A stretch of DNA of 51,715 nt from an uncultured Bacteroidota bacterium (GTDB taxonomy: Bacteria; Bacteroidota; Bacteroidia; Chitinophagales; LD1): contig CAIXGR010000009.1 of NCBI GenBank assembly GCA_903919075.1, positions 1 to 51,715 of the forward strand. Direction: 5' to 3'. Positions 17,786 to 26,650 of this stretch are shown piece by piece. Under the pieces are notes generated by a model, which worked only from the letters and a program-made list of their open reading frames with translations, ran no database searches and was not told the origin of the DNA. Every line of letters starts with the position of its first letter. The stretch's first letter is position 1. The translations under genes and the position numbers were made by a program.

Positions 17786-19132
17786 TCATTCGGACTTGCG
17801 CAAATAATCTACAATTTTTAAAAGCGAATAAGCTGCTACAATAATTCCAAAATAAATTACGGCCAGCATTGGGTTGTAATAAATCATTGCCACTAAACAA
17901 AATATGGCAATCAATAAAGCCAACACCGGTGTTAGCGGATAAAACGGAACTTTGAATGGGCGATTTAATTCCGGTTCTTTTCTTCGCAACGCGATGATTG
18001 AAACCATAGCAATAATGTATAATGTAATAGCACCGAAAACCGATATGATAATAATTTCATCAATGTTGCCTATCAGCAAGGCCGTAATACCTACCAGCAT
18101 ATTTACTATAAGCGCATTAGCAGGTGTTTGAAATTTTTTCGAAACATGGCCTACAAATGCGGGTGCCAGTTTCATGCGTCCAAACTCGAAAGTTGACCTA
18201 CCGGCTGCAAGGATAAGCCCGTGAAAAGAAGCTATTAAACCAAACAAGCCCACGGTAACCAGCATATTAAAAAACACATTATGCGAATCAACAATTTTAC
18301 CCAGCGCCAGTGGCAGTGGCGAATCGGAAGTTTTGCCGCTAATGCCGTTGTCGTACACAATCGCCTCCCAACCGGCTACACCTACCGATGCTATAAAAGT
18401 AATTACGCAAAGAATAACCAGCGTAAGAATGGCCGAACCGAAACCCTTGGTAATATCGCGCTGCGGGTTCTTGGTTTCTTCGGCTACGTTAGCAACGCCT
18501 TCAATGCCCAAAAAAAACCAAATGGCAAACGGCGTAGCGGCAAATGCACCGGCCCATCCGTTCGGGAAAGCATTATGTGTAAGGTTCGCCGTTTGAAAAT
18601 GGGGCAATGTTAACCCGGCAAACAAAAGCAACTCGCCAACAGCAAGTACGGTTACAATCAATTCAAACAAAGCAGCCAAACGAATGCCCGATATGTTGAG
18701 GGCCGTAAAAACAATGTACACCGTTATGGCTACAGAATTATGTGGCAACGAAGGAAACTTTAACCTGAAATATGCCTCGATAGAAATGGCTATAGCGGGT
18801 GGGGCAAATACAAATTCTATAATTTGTGCAACACCGCCTATAAAACCTACGTCTTTACCAATAGCTCGGCTGGCATAGTCAAATACGCCCCCTGCTTTGG
18901 GTATGGCACAAGCCAACTCGGAATACGAAAAACTAAAAGCGGTATACATGATGATGATAAAAAACGTGGCAATGCCCATGCCTAAGGTGCCGCCTTTCTC
19001 AAGGCCCAGGTTCCAGCCAAAGTACATGCCGGAAATAACGTACCCTACGCCAAGCCCCCATAACATTAAGGGTGTTAGGGTTTTCTTTAAACCTTGGCCT
19101 TCATTTGGTTGTTCCATTATTAATGGTTTCAC
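17786..19132 (-). CDS. APC family amino acid/ethanolamine permease-like transporter
   Basis: 448 residues and 12 predicted helices, APC superfamily. The N-terminal LWGLGVGYVISGMYFGWNLGL, then PKAGGVFDYASRAIG and FFLGIEGVANVAEETKNPQRDI, resemble the ethanolamine permease group more than general amino acid permeases. It sits in the inner membrane and would import ethanolamine or a related amine with protons. An alternative start at 19117 (the second Met) would shorten it by five residues. It is followed by the glutamine-synthetase-like gene and is divergent from an ALDH gene 68 bases away. Putrescine or an amino acid remains possible as substrate. Confidence 0.8.
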   Translation of the reverse strand: MKPLIMEQPNEGQGLKKTLTPLMLWGLGVGYVISGMYFGWNLGLEKGGTLGMGIATFFIIIMYTAFSFSYSELACAIPKAGGVFDYASRAIGKDVGFIGGVAQIIEFVFAPPAIAISIEAYFRLKFPSLPHNSVAITVYIVFTALNISGIRLAALFELIVTVLAVGELLLFAGLTLPHFQTANLTHNAFPNGWAGAFAATPFAIWFFLGIEGVANVAEETKNPQRDITKGFGSAILTLVILCVITFIASVGVAGWEAIVYDNGISGKTSDSPLPLALGKIVDSHNVFFNMLVTVGLFGLIASFHGLILAAGRSTFEFGRMKLAPAFVGHVSKKFQTPANALIVNMLVGITALLIGNIDEIIIISVFGAITLYIIAMVSIIALRRKEPELNRPFKVPFYPLTPVLALLIAIFCLVAMIYYNPMLAVIYFGIIVAAYSLLKIVDYLRKSE

Positions 19133-19200
19133 TCACAAAATAACAGTTTTCAGCAAAGCGGAATAATTTCTATTTTTAGCATCATTAAATATCCATTATA

Positions 19201-20655
19201 ATGGAAGCCACGTTAAGCACAAGCGTTAAAAATATACCCATAAGCCCCAACACTAAGTTGGAGGAGATATTGAGGACGTTTGATGCCCAGCAAAAAAACA
19301 GGCAGGCCGTTAAAAACACCAGCGCCAAACAGCGTATAGCAAAGCTTAAAAAGCTGGTTGATGTTACCCAAAAATACCGCACACAAATAGAAGATGCCGT
19401 TTACGCCGACCTGCATAAACCTGCTGTTGAAACTGCTTATGCCGAAATATATAATGTAGTGGCCGAGTGTCGCCATGCTATCGAAAATTTAAACGATTGG
19501 GCAGCACCTCATCCGGTTGATACACCATTACTCTTTGTAGGCTCTTCTTCCGAAATACTTTTTGAACCGAAGGGCGTTGCATTAATTATAACCCCGTGGA
19601 ATTACCCTTTTCAAATGCCGGTGCAGCATTTAGTAGCGGCGGTGGCTGCTGGTTGCACGGTTATGGTAAAACCATCGGAGTTTACTCCGCATACTTCGGC
19701 AGTAGTAAAAAAAATACTGACTGAAGTTTTTCCTGAAAATGAAGTTGCCGTAATTGAAGGCGACCACTCTGTTTCAACCGAATTACTAAAACTTAATTTC
19801 GATCATATACACTTTACCGGTTCACCGGCGGTGGGTAAAGTAGTAATGCATGCTGCGGCTGAGCATTTAACTTCGGTAACTTTAGAATTGGGTGGCAAGT
19901 CGCCGGTTATTATTGACGACACTGCAAATATTGATGCAGCAGCTAAAAAATTAACCTGGGGCAAGTTTTTAAACTGCGGACAAACCTGCATTGCACCCGA
20001 TTATATTTTAATTGATGAAAAAAAGCAAGCTGAGTTTATAGCAAAGCTTACCGCCAACATTAAAAAAGTATTTGGCGAAGACGTTGAGAAAAGCCCCGAC
20101 ATTAGCCATATTATAAATAACCGACATTTTAACCGAATTAAAGGTTTGTATAATGATGCGGTTAAACGCGGCGCTAAAGTTGAAATTGGCGGACAAATGG
20201 ACGAAGCCAATAATTTTATTGCCCCAACTGTGCTTTCGAATGTAAGCTTAGATTCGAAAATAATGCAGGAAGAAATTTTTGGACCGCTTTTGCCGGTCAT
20301 CTCATACAAGGCCCAAGATGATGCCCTGAAAATTATTAATGGAAAAGAAAAGCCACTATCGCTTTATATATTTTCGGGTAAGCAAAAGAACCAGGATTAT
20401 TGGCTGAACAATACCACCGCCGGTGGAACCTGCATTAACGATAACCTGGTGCATATTTCGCAACCTAATTTGCCATTTGGGGGAGTTAATAACTCAGGTA
20501 TTGGTAAATCGTTCGGTTTTTTTGGTTTTAAGGAGTTTAGCAATGAAAGAGGGGTGTTAAAAGCCCTGCACAGCAGTAGTGTGGTGCGCCCTTTATGGCA
20601 GCCTTACGGAAAATTAGCCCGGCTGGTAACCAATCTGATGATTAAATATTTGTAA
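19201..20655 (+). CDS. Aldehyde dehydrogenase, ALDH3-type
   Basis: 484-residue NAD(P)-dependent aldehyde dehydrogenase. Visible motifs are ITPWNYPFQMP, MVKPSEFTP, the nucleotide-binding FTGSPAVGK, LELGGKSP with general base Glu229, NCGQTCIAPDY with catalytic Cys263, and EEIFGPLLPV. The short Rossmann spacing and NCGQTCIAPDY wording match the ALDH3 (fatty/coniferyl aldehyde) branch. There is a mildly hydrophobic C-terminus but no strong membrane anchor. It is divergent from the permease across a 68-base region, so shared control is possible. It could oxidise the aldehyde arising from a gamma-glutamylated amine, or simply detoxify lipid aldehydes. Confidence 0.9.
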   Translation: MEATLSTSVKNIPISPNTKLEEILRTFDAQQKNRQAVKNTSAKQRIAKLKKLVDVTQKYRTQIEDAVYADLHKPAVETAYAEIYNVVAECRHAIENLNDWAAPHPVDTPLLFVGSSSEILFEPKGVALIITPWNYPFQMPVQHLVAAVAAGCTVMVKPSEFTPHTSAVVKKILTEVFPENEVAVIEGDHSVSTELLKLNFDHIHFTGSPAVGKVVMHAAAEHLTSVTLELGGKSPVIIDDTANIDAAAKKLTWGKFLNCGQTCIAPDYILIDEKKQAEFIAKLTANIKKVFGEDVEKSPDISHIINNRHFNRIKGLYNDAVKRGAKVEIGGQMDEANNFIAPTVLSNVSLDSKIMQEEIFGPLLPVISYKAQDDALKIINGKEKPLSLYIFSGKQKNQDYWLNNTTAGGTCINDNLVHISQPNLPFGGVNNSGIGKSFGFFGFKEFSNERGVLKALHSSSVVRPLWQPYGKLARLVTNLMIKYL

Positions 20656-20677
20656 ACTTGCGCTGAATTAATTTACA

Positions 20678-21166
20678 ATGATAAAGCATAGAACTTTTTT
20701 TGCCGCTGCAGTATTGTCTGTTTTATGTATAGCCGTTATAAGCGGTTGTAATAAAGATGGCGTTAAGTTGCCGTTAGAACCTATTTCGATAGTTAAGCCC
20801 ACTGGTGGTATTGGAAACCAGTTTGCAGGCGATACCGTTCCCATAGAAATTGCCATAACCACCGATCGGCCCATAAATTGGGTGTTATGCGTTTATGATA
20901 TTGATGACAGTTCAACGCATACCGTGCCTTACGTTCCTTCTTTTCCCGATACTTTGTTTTTTACCAGCCTGCAAAATATAAGCCCGCGCGTAAATCTTTA
21001 CACGGCAACGCAAACCTACCATATACCCGATACCCTGGTGCAGTTTAGCACCGTAAAGTTTAAGGTATCATTCCAGGCAGGTGCAGCTACTGCTACTTAC
21101 GGGCAAAATTATCCTATAGGTGTGGTTAGCGCTCAAAAAGATTTTATTTTACACGTAAACCAGTAA
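20678..21166 (+). CDS. Lipoprotein, hypothetical
   Basis: 162 residues. The signal peptide ends in a lipobox ISGC (Cys near residue 24) followed by NKDGV, so it is a lipid-anchored envelope protein. The rest is beta-rich with an Ig-like flavour (VPIEIAITTDRPINWVL, then VKFKVSFQAG). No family is recognised. It lies 22 bases after the ALDH gene and ends in the terminator at 21176-21210, so it may be the last gene of that transcript. Confidence 0.75.
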   Translation: MIKHRTFFAAAVLSVLCIAVISGCNKDGVKLPLEPISIVKPTGGIGNQFAGDTVPIEIAITTDRPINWVLCVYDIDDSSTHTVPYVPSFPDTLFFTSLQNISPRVNLYTATQTYHIPDTLVQFSTVKFKVSFQAGAATATYGQNYPIGVVSAQKDFILHVNQ

Positions 21167-21175
21167 TGGTTTTAA

Positions 21176-21210
21176 CCCGATGATTAAAATCAGCGGGGCC
21201 TTGCTTTTTT
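21176..21210 (+). terminator. Intrinsic terminator after the lipoprotein gene
   Basis: Stem CCCG-a-TGATT paired with AATCA-g-CGGG (21176-21185 with 21188-21197, one mismatch) followed a few bases later by a T6 run at 21205-21210. It separates the lipoprotein gene from pdxH. Confidence 0.75.
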
Positions 21211-21217
21211 GTTTTAA

Positions 21218-21225
21218 TAGCTTTG
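21218..21225 (+). promoter_or_regulatory. Candidate -7 element (TAnnTTTG) for pdxH
   Basis: TAGCTTTG is an exact match to the Bacteroidota -7 consensus. It lies right after the terminator of the previous gene and 17 bases before the pdxH ATG, so the leader would be about 13 bases. No correctly spaced -33 TTG was seen. Confidence 0.6.
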
Positions 21226-21242
21226 GCGTATAAACCTTCTAT

Positions 21243-21878
21243 ATGTCTTCAAAAGATTTAAGTAGCCACCGGCGCAACTACGTTAAGCACGAATTAACCG
21301 AAGAGAAAATTTCGCAAAATCCTTTTGAACAATTTGGATGGTGGTTTGATGATGTGGTTAAAGCCGAAATGATGGACCCCAATGCTATGGTACTGGCTAC
21401 AGCAACCAAAGGCGCAAAGCCATCTGCCCGCATGGTGTTGCTTAAAAGCTTTGATGAAAAGGGCTTTGTGTTTTACACCAACTACCACAGCCGCAAGGGC
21501 AAAGAGCTTGAAGAAAACAAACAGGCATCGCTACTTTTTTATTGGGGTGATTTAGAAAGACAAGTGCGCATTGAAGGCACAGTTGAAAAAACAGAAGCGC
21601 ACCTTTCAGAAGAATATTTTTCGAACCGACCGTACGAAAGCCGGTTGAGCGCCATAGTATCGGAACAAAGCGAAGAAATACCCAACCGGCAGTTTCTTGA
21701 AGATAAGCTGGAAGAAGTTCGCGCATCAGGCTCTACAAAACGCCCCGAAAACTGGGGAGGCTACATTCTTAAACCCACCTATTTTGAATTTTGGCAAGGC
21801 CGCGCCAGCCGCCTGCACGACCGCTTAGTTTTTGTACCCGAAAATGGAGGATGGAAAATAAAGCGCTTAGCACCTTGA
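21243..21878 (+). CDS. pdxH: Pyridoxamine 5'-phosphate oxidase
   Basis: 211 residues, full length. FMN- and substrate-binding segments are visible in order: PNAMVLATATKGAKPSARMVLLK split by its usual loop, FVFYTNYHSRKGKEL, LLFYWGDLERQVRIEG, SRLSAIVSEQS, and the C-terminal FEFWQGRASRLHDR and WKIKRLAP. It oxidises pyridoxamine or pyridoxine phosphate to pyridoxal phosphate in the cytoplasm. It has its own promoter element and is monocistronic. Confidence 0.97.
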   Translation: MSSKDLSSHRRNYVKHELTEEKISQNPFEQFGWWFDDVVKAEMMDPNAMVLATATKGAKPSARMVLLKSFDEKGFVFYTNYHSRKGKELEENKQASLLFYWGDLERQVRIEGTVEKTEAHLSEEYFSNRPYESRLSAIVSEQSEEIPNRQFLEDKLEEVRASGSTKRPENWGGYILKPTYFEFWQGRASRLHDRLVFVPENGGWKIKRLAP

Positions 21879-22023
21879 TGGTATGCTGGCCAATTTAAAT
21901 TAACAACTTATTATTTAACACGCAATATTATACTTTGTGCAAACGAAGTGTTTGCGCTGCCATTTTAAAATATCATATTTACGTATATTTAGTATTTCTT
22001 AGCCCCCTAAACTATAGCTATTC

Positions 22024-25000
22024 GTGAGAAACAACTTTAAAAAAGCGCTCGCAGCCCTATCGGTTATTGCGGGGTTATTCATAAGCCTTAATGCGCAAGC
22101 GCAAACAGGTATCATTACTACCGTTGCGGGAAATGGATTAGAGAATTATTATGGCAGCGATCAAGGCCCTGCAGATTCAGTTGGAATTTCACCTGCCGGC
22201 ATTGCTATGGATGCTTCCGGTAACTTGTATATTGCTGATGGAAGTGCGAATATTATTCGCAAGGTTGATGCTGTTACTGGTATTATTACCACAATAGCAG
22301 GAAATGGGCATCCTTCTACCGATGTCTTTGGAGACAATGCAGGCGATGGAGGTCCGGCAGATTCTGCATCATTCACTCCGTCAGGTATAGCTTTCGATGC
22401 TTTCGATAATCTTTATATAGTAGATATAGCAAACACCCGTATACGAAAAATAAATGCGGCTACAGGTATAATAACTAGTGTAGCCGGAAATAGTGCACTG
22501 GACAATCAGGGAAATGCAATGTATTCAGGCGATGGGGGGGCTGCTGATTCTGCATCTCTTCAAGGGCCTGCGGCGGTGGCTATAGATGCCGATGGCAATA
22601 TTTATATTGCCGATGCGAGTAGTAATCGTATCAGAAAAGTAAATGCCTCTACCGGCATCATTACCACAGTTGCAGGAAATGGAGTTGTAGATAGTTTATC
22701 AATGCAGCAATATTCGGGTGATGGAGGCCCGGCCGTTTCTGCGCAATTATATTACCCTACTGATGTAGCCTTAGATGCCTCCGGTAATATTTATATTTCT
22801 GATTTCGCCAACTATCGCATTCGTAAAGTAAGTGCAGCTACCGGTATAATTACCACGGTTGCAGGTAATGGTTTTGTGGATTCTTCCTCTTCTTCTGGTG
22901 GATTTTCAGGTGATGGGGGCCGTGCTGATTCAGCTGAGCTTAATGCTGCTTATGGTATAGCAGTAGATGCTGTTGGTAATATTTATATTGCCGATGCCGA
23001 CAATGGTCGTATTCGGAAAGTAGATGGGGCCACAGGTATTATTACCACAATTGCAGGTAACGGGGTTATAAATAGATATGGATATGAAGGACAAGGTTAT
23101 ACAGAAAATGGCGGCCGCGCTGACTCAGCTGAAATCGACTGGCCGTACTTTATGTTATGTGATACTTCAGGTAATCTGTATTTTTCAGATGCAGCGGATT
23201 TGGTTGTGCGGAAAATAACATTCCCTATAGCTGTTACAATAGGCCCCAGCCAGGCGGTTTGTTCTGGTACTAATAACATTCTTTATCCGCAAATAACAAA
23301 TGGTGCACCACCCTATCATTACCATTGGAGCTCAAACGGCAATACCTTGAATTGCGATACTTGCCAAAATCCATCGGCAACAATTACACAAAACTCGGTA
23401 TTTACAGTTACTGTAACCGATTCCTTGCAAGCTACAGCCACAGCTTCGGTAACATACCATACAAACGGCCATTCAGCAGGCCTTTTTAATATTTCCAATA
23501 CCGGTATTACTTGCGCGCACCCCGATACCACCACAGTAACTATTACCGGTGGTACGCCGCCGTTTACTTTTTCATGGCACATATGGGATACTGTTTCCGG
23601 CACATCACCCCAAAAATATATTTACCCGTTCGAAGGGCAATACACCATTATAGTTACCGATGCAAACGGCTGCCAAAATACAGTTGAAGACACTGTGTTA
23701 GCACAAATGGCCGAGGAAGACTTTTTTGTATATATCAACACAACCTACTCCGATTGCTATGCCCCCGGCACTATTTCCGCTGAGATATTTGGCGGCACGC
23801 CGCCTTATCATTACGCATGGAGCAATGCTGATACAACGGAATATTTCAGCACCATTTATTCCGGGCATTACGAGCTTACCCTTACCGATTCATTAGGTTG
23901 CACTAGTACAAACTATACCAACTTTTCATCTAATTGCAACAGCGTTATTAATGGTATAGCTTTTGTTGACAGCAATAGTAATTGTGTTTTAGATAGCGGC
24001 GAACACCGGTTGCAGGGCCTGTATTTTATTGCTACTGGGCCCGAGGGTAATAGTTCAGGCACCTACTCAGGGCCCGACGGGCTATATTCTCTTACTGTGC
24101 CCGATACCGGTAACTATACTGTTTGGGTTTATGGCCAAGCCCCGTCATGTGGTGGTTTAATTTTCTGCAACAATGCTAGTCAAACCGTTAATATACCAGC
24201 GCTAAACATCACCTCTTCAAATAATAATTTTGCCTATACCAACGTGCCCGGCTTCGACCTTAGCATGTTTATTAGCTGGTACGAGGCTGCGCCTGGTTTT
24301 CAAAAGGAATACAATATCAGGCCCTACAACCTGTCGTCAACGCCTTTTTCAGGGCAAAGTACGGTTGTATTTACTTACGATTCTAATCTCGTTTATCAAT
24401 ATAGTGCCAACCCACAACCGATGCACGACCCTGTGGCGCACACCTTAACCTGGGCGGTCGACACGGTTCCTGGTTATCAGTTTGCGCTAAATAATTCTTT
24501 ACAAAGCTTTTTTATGGTACCCTCAAATATTAGTTTAGGCTATTTATTAACCAGCAATTTTAAAATATATCCTTTTGATGGCGACTGTAATACATACAAC
24601 AACAATTTAAATTTTACAGACCCCGTTACCGGCTCGTTCGACCCGAATGAAAAAGATGTGCAACCCGCCGGAAACATTACCGATGAAGATTCTGTGCTTA
24701 CATACACTATCCATTTTCAAAATACCGGTACCGATTCAACACATTTTATTGTGGTGGTTGATACCCTTTCGCCTAACCTTAACCCATTTACAGTACACAA
24801 CCTGGCAGCAAGTTATCCTTACTCCGATTTTACTGCAACCATTAAGGGCGTTTTAACCTGGACATTTAACCCGTATCGCCTGGTAGATAGTGCTACCAAC
24901 CCCTTTGGCAGTAAAGGCTTCATTACCTTTTCCGTAAAGCAAAATCAAAATTTGCCAATAGGTGCTACTATCAGCAACAGGGCCTCAATTTATTTCGATT

Positions 25001-25323
25001 ATAATACACCGGTAGCCACTAATACCGTTACCGATACCATAAATTATACTACCCATATATTTGAAGCCGGTCACGAAACAGGGATTTCGGTAAAAGCTTT
25101 TCCTAATCCGTTTAGCAGTGCTACTAATATTTTGGTTACAGGGTTAAATGAAAAATACGATTTCGAATTATTTGATTTAACCGGAAGGGTGCTAAAGCAA
25201 TTACCACTAATTGAATCCAATCATTTCGAATTGCAGCGCAATGCGCTTACAAGCGGTATTTATTTCTACCGCATTTTAGTGCGCAACAAGCAAATTGCTT
25301 ACGGCAAATTAGTAATAGAGTAG
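22024..25323 (+). CDS. Large secreted T9SS cargo: NHL repeats, SprB-type repeats, DUF7619-like domain
   Basis: 1099 residues, GTG start chosen because it alone gives the signal peptide (about residues 1-27, ending AQAQ). Domains in order: six NHL-type repeats with TGIITTVAGNG-like turns (28-400); a PKD/SprB-like stretch with GGTPPFTFSW and GGTPPYHYAW (about 410-640); a carboxypeptidase-regulatory-like domain starting INGIAFVDSNSNC (about 640-715); a DUF7619-type domain marked by DPNEKDV, YTIHFQNTGTDST and ASIYFDYNTPV (about 870-1010); and a type A T9SS sorting domain with KAFPNPFSS and GIYFYRI. It is predicted to be an exported cell-surface protein, perhaps an adhesin. The ligand is unknown. 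Confidence 0.88.
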   Translation: MRNNFKKALAALSVIAGLFISLNAQAQTGIITTVAGNGLENYYGSDQGPADSVGISPAGIAMDASGNLYIADGSANIIRKVDAVTGIITTIAGNGHPSTDVFGDNAGDGGPADSASFTPSGIAFDAFDNLYIVDIANTRIRKINAATGIITSVAGNSALDNQGNAMYSGDGGAADSASLQGPAAVAIDADGNIYIADASSNRIRKVNASTGIITTVAGNGVVDSLSMQQYSGDGGPAVSAQLYYPTDVALDASGNIYISDFANYRIRKVSAATGIITTVAGNGFVDSSSSSGGFSGDGGRADSAELNAAYGIAVDAVGNIYIADADNGRIRKVDGATGIITTIAGNGVINRYGYEGQGYTENGGRADSAEIDWPYFMLCDTSGNLYFSDAADLVVRKITFPIAVTIGPSQAVCSGTNNILYPQITNGAPPYHYHWSSNGNTLNCDTCQNPSATITQNSVFTVTVTDSLQATATASVTYHTNGHSAGLFNISNTGITCAHPDTTTVTITGGTPPFTFSWHIWDTVSGTSPQKYIYPFEGQYTIIVTDANGCQNTVEDTVLAQMAEEDFFVYINTTYSDCYAPGTISAEIFGGTPPYHYAWSNADTTEYFSTIYSGHYELTLTDSLGCTSTNYTNFSSNCNSVINGIAFVDSNSNCVLDSGEHRLQGLYFIATGPEGNSSGTYSGPDGLYSLTVPDTGNYTVWVYGQAPSCGGLIFCNNASQTVNIPALNITSSNNNFAYTNVPGFDLSMFISWYEAAPGFQKEYNIRPYNLSSTPFSGQSTVVFTYDSNLVYQYSANPQPMHDPVAHTLTWAVDTVPGYQFALNNSLQSFFMVPSNISLGYLLTSNFKIYPFDGDCNTYNNNLNFTDPVTGSFDPNEKDVQPAGNITDEDSVLTYTIHFQNTGTDSTHFIVVVDTLSPNLNPFTVHNLAASYPYSDFTATIKGVLTWTFNPYRLVDSATNPFGSKGFITFSVKQNQNLPIGATISNRASIYFDYNTPVATNTVTDTINYTTHIFEAGHETGISVKAFPNPFSSATNILVTGLNEKYDFELFDLTGRVLKQLPLIESNHFELQRNALTSGIYFYRILVRNKQIAYGKLVIE
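22105..23064 (+). repeat. Six in-gene NHL repeats
   Basis: The coding segment for TGIIT(T/S)(V/I)AGN recurs at about 22105, 22275, 22461, 22651, 22840 and 23032, a period of 170-192 bases, with the phrase for DASGN(L/I)YI(A/S)D in each unit. The repeats encode beta-propeller blades and are a site where unequal recombination could change blade number. Confidence 0.85.
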
Positions 25324-25821
25324 GCTTTTTAAATAAAGGCTTGTTATTTAAAGGCCTCAACACTTATCCAACGGAAGTGGTCGAACTGTCAACCCACTTC
25401 AATCTTTTATTTTTACAATAAATTCAATATCAATAATTTATAAGCTGTTACGGTTGACAGTTGACACCTTAAAAACTAAATCATTGATAATTAATACTTA
25501 ACGTACAAAAAGTGTCAACCATTGTCAACCATCTTTTTGTTCAGCTTGGCAGGCACAATGCCGCAACGTTCGTTTCCATAAAAAAAATCATTTCAAAGAA
25601 CACATACTACCGCATATGCAAATATAGCTAAATTTTATTATTTTGTTTTATCGTTTTTCTGTATTGCAAGACTGACTTCTCTTGAAATTTTTTCAGTGCT
25701 AACTGACAATTTTTACCTCAACGCTGACAAAAATTCAACAACAAACCACTGGTACAAGATTTGAAAAAGGGAAAATTGAAATCGCGATTGTTATTATAAT
25801 AATTCAACTTCTTTATCGGTT
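25324..25821. other. 498-base intergenic region, AT-rich, with repeat cluster
   Basis: No credible ORF. It begins with an imperfect hairpin (25322-25357, AAATAA/TTATTT with AGGC/GCCT ends) lacking a T-run. The TGTCAAC heptamer cluster is at 25387-25530. The remaining 290 bases up to the next gene are AT-rich without a clear TAnnTTTG match. Confidence 0.6.
25387..25530. repeat. Cluster of five TGTCAAC heptamers forming a large inverted repeat
   Basis: TGTCAAC occurs on the plus strand at 25387, 25513 and 25523 and on the minus strand at 25453-25459 and 25460-25466 (back to back). The last four build an inverted repeat: arm 25452-25468 and arm 25512-25530 match except for a three-base insertion (CAT) in the right arm, with a 43-base spacer. 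This looks like a multi-site operator or an element end; what binds is unknown. Confidence 0.6.
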
Positions 25822-26556
25822 ATGAGTGATAATATATATTGGTTATTTAGTACTTCCCTGCAAGTTATTGCCACCTTTGTTGGGCTTTTGGCGGCCGGCT
25901 TTTTTTTCATACACGGCAAGATTGATGATATAGTTAAGAAAGATGAAACGCTGCAGGAAATATATGTAGATATTTCACGTCGTTACTATCGCCGTTTCAA
26001 AACCCTTTTTATACTTACGGCATGTTCAATTATCCTTGGTCTTATAGTCATTTATTTCAATCCATATTCTCACAACTGGCCCATCCGGTTATTTGAAGTT
26101 TTGGTGGCCTTGTTAAATGTTTTTACCATTATTTGGGCAGGCAACTTTTTTATTTTTATGATAGACCCTGATATAGTAACCCATACGGCTCAAAAGCTAG
26201 TGACAGAAAACCGTGATCTGTTTAAAACGGAAGAGGCTCAAAATATTTCTAAAAGTAAATTCATTGAAAAATTTACTGCCCTTGAAAAAATTCTGCGCGC
26301 ACTTGCCCTTAATGCAAAAATTGGCAGCGCGGGTCATGCCTATATTCCTTTGGTTGAAGTAATAAAGGAGCTTTATGAAAAGGGCATCATTACTAGCGAA
26401 CAACTGACAGAGTTGAACCAGCTTAGCAGGGCCAGAAATATCAGTGCTCACGGTTCAATAAACTTTATAGAAGGCGAACTAGGCAACTTTGCCGACAAGT
26501 TAAATAAAGAGCTTCACGTAATTAATGAGCGGGAGAATTCTAATGAAGCTGTATAG
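25822..26556 (+). CDS. Membrane-anchored protein with HEPN/DUF4145-like C-terminal domain
   Basis: 244 residues. Three hydrophobic helices (about 10-30, 60-80, 88-115) are separated by a basic loop RRYYRRFK. The cytoplasmic C-terminal half is helical and ends with RARNISAHG, giving Arg205-X4-His210, the RX4-6H signature of HEPN-type domains. The preceding FTALEKILRALALNAKIG and LYEKGIITSEQLTELNQL resemble DUF4145/HEPN helices. HEPN domains are often RNases in toxin-antitoxin and abortive-infection systems, though many are inactive. No antitoxin partner is adjacent. It stands alone behind the TGTCAAC repeats and ends in a bidirectional terminator. Confidence 0.65.
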   Translation: MSDNIYWLFSTSLQVIATFVGLLAAGFFFIHGKIDDIVKKDETLQEIYVDISRRYYRRFKTLFILTACSIILGLIVIYFNPYSHNWPIRLFEVLVALLNVFTIIWAGNFFIFMIDPDIVTHTAQKLVTENRDLFKTEEAQNISKSKFIEKFTALEKILRALALNAKIGSAGHAYIPLVEVIKELYEKGIITSEQLTELNQLSRARNISAHGSINFIEGELGNFADKLNKELHVINERENSNEAV

Positions 26557-26594
26557 GCCAATGAGTGAGCCTAATCCGCGCCCTTATATAAATC

Positions 26595-26627
26595 AAAACG
26601 CCACTCAAAATATTGAGTGGCGTTTTT
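26595..26627. terminator. Bidirectional intrinsic terminator
   Basis: 14-bp perfect stem (26595-26608 with 26613-26626), four-base loop AATA, A-run on one side and T-run on the other. It separates two convergent genes and can serve both. Confidence 0.92.
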
Positions 26628-26650
26628 GGCTTTGCTAGTGTGTCCAATGT

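Noticed and set aside
25324-25821. Search for tRNA, integrase or attachment sites that would mark an island
   Set aside because: No tRNA-like arms, recombinase gene or long direct repeats were found around this region.
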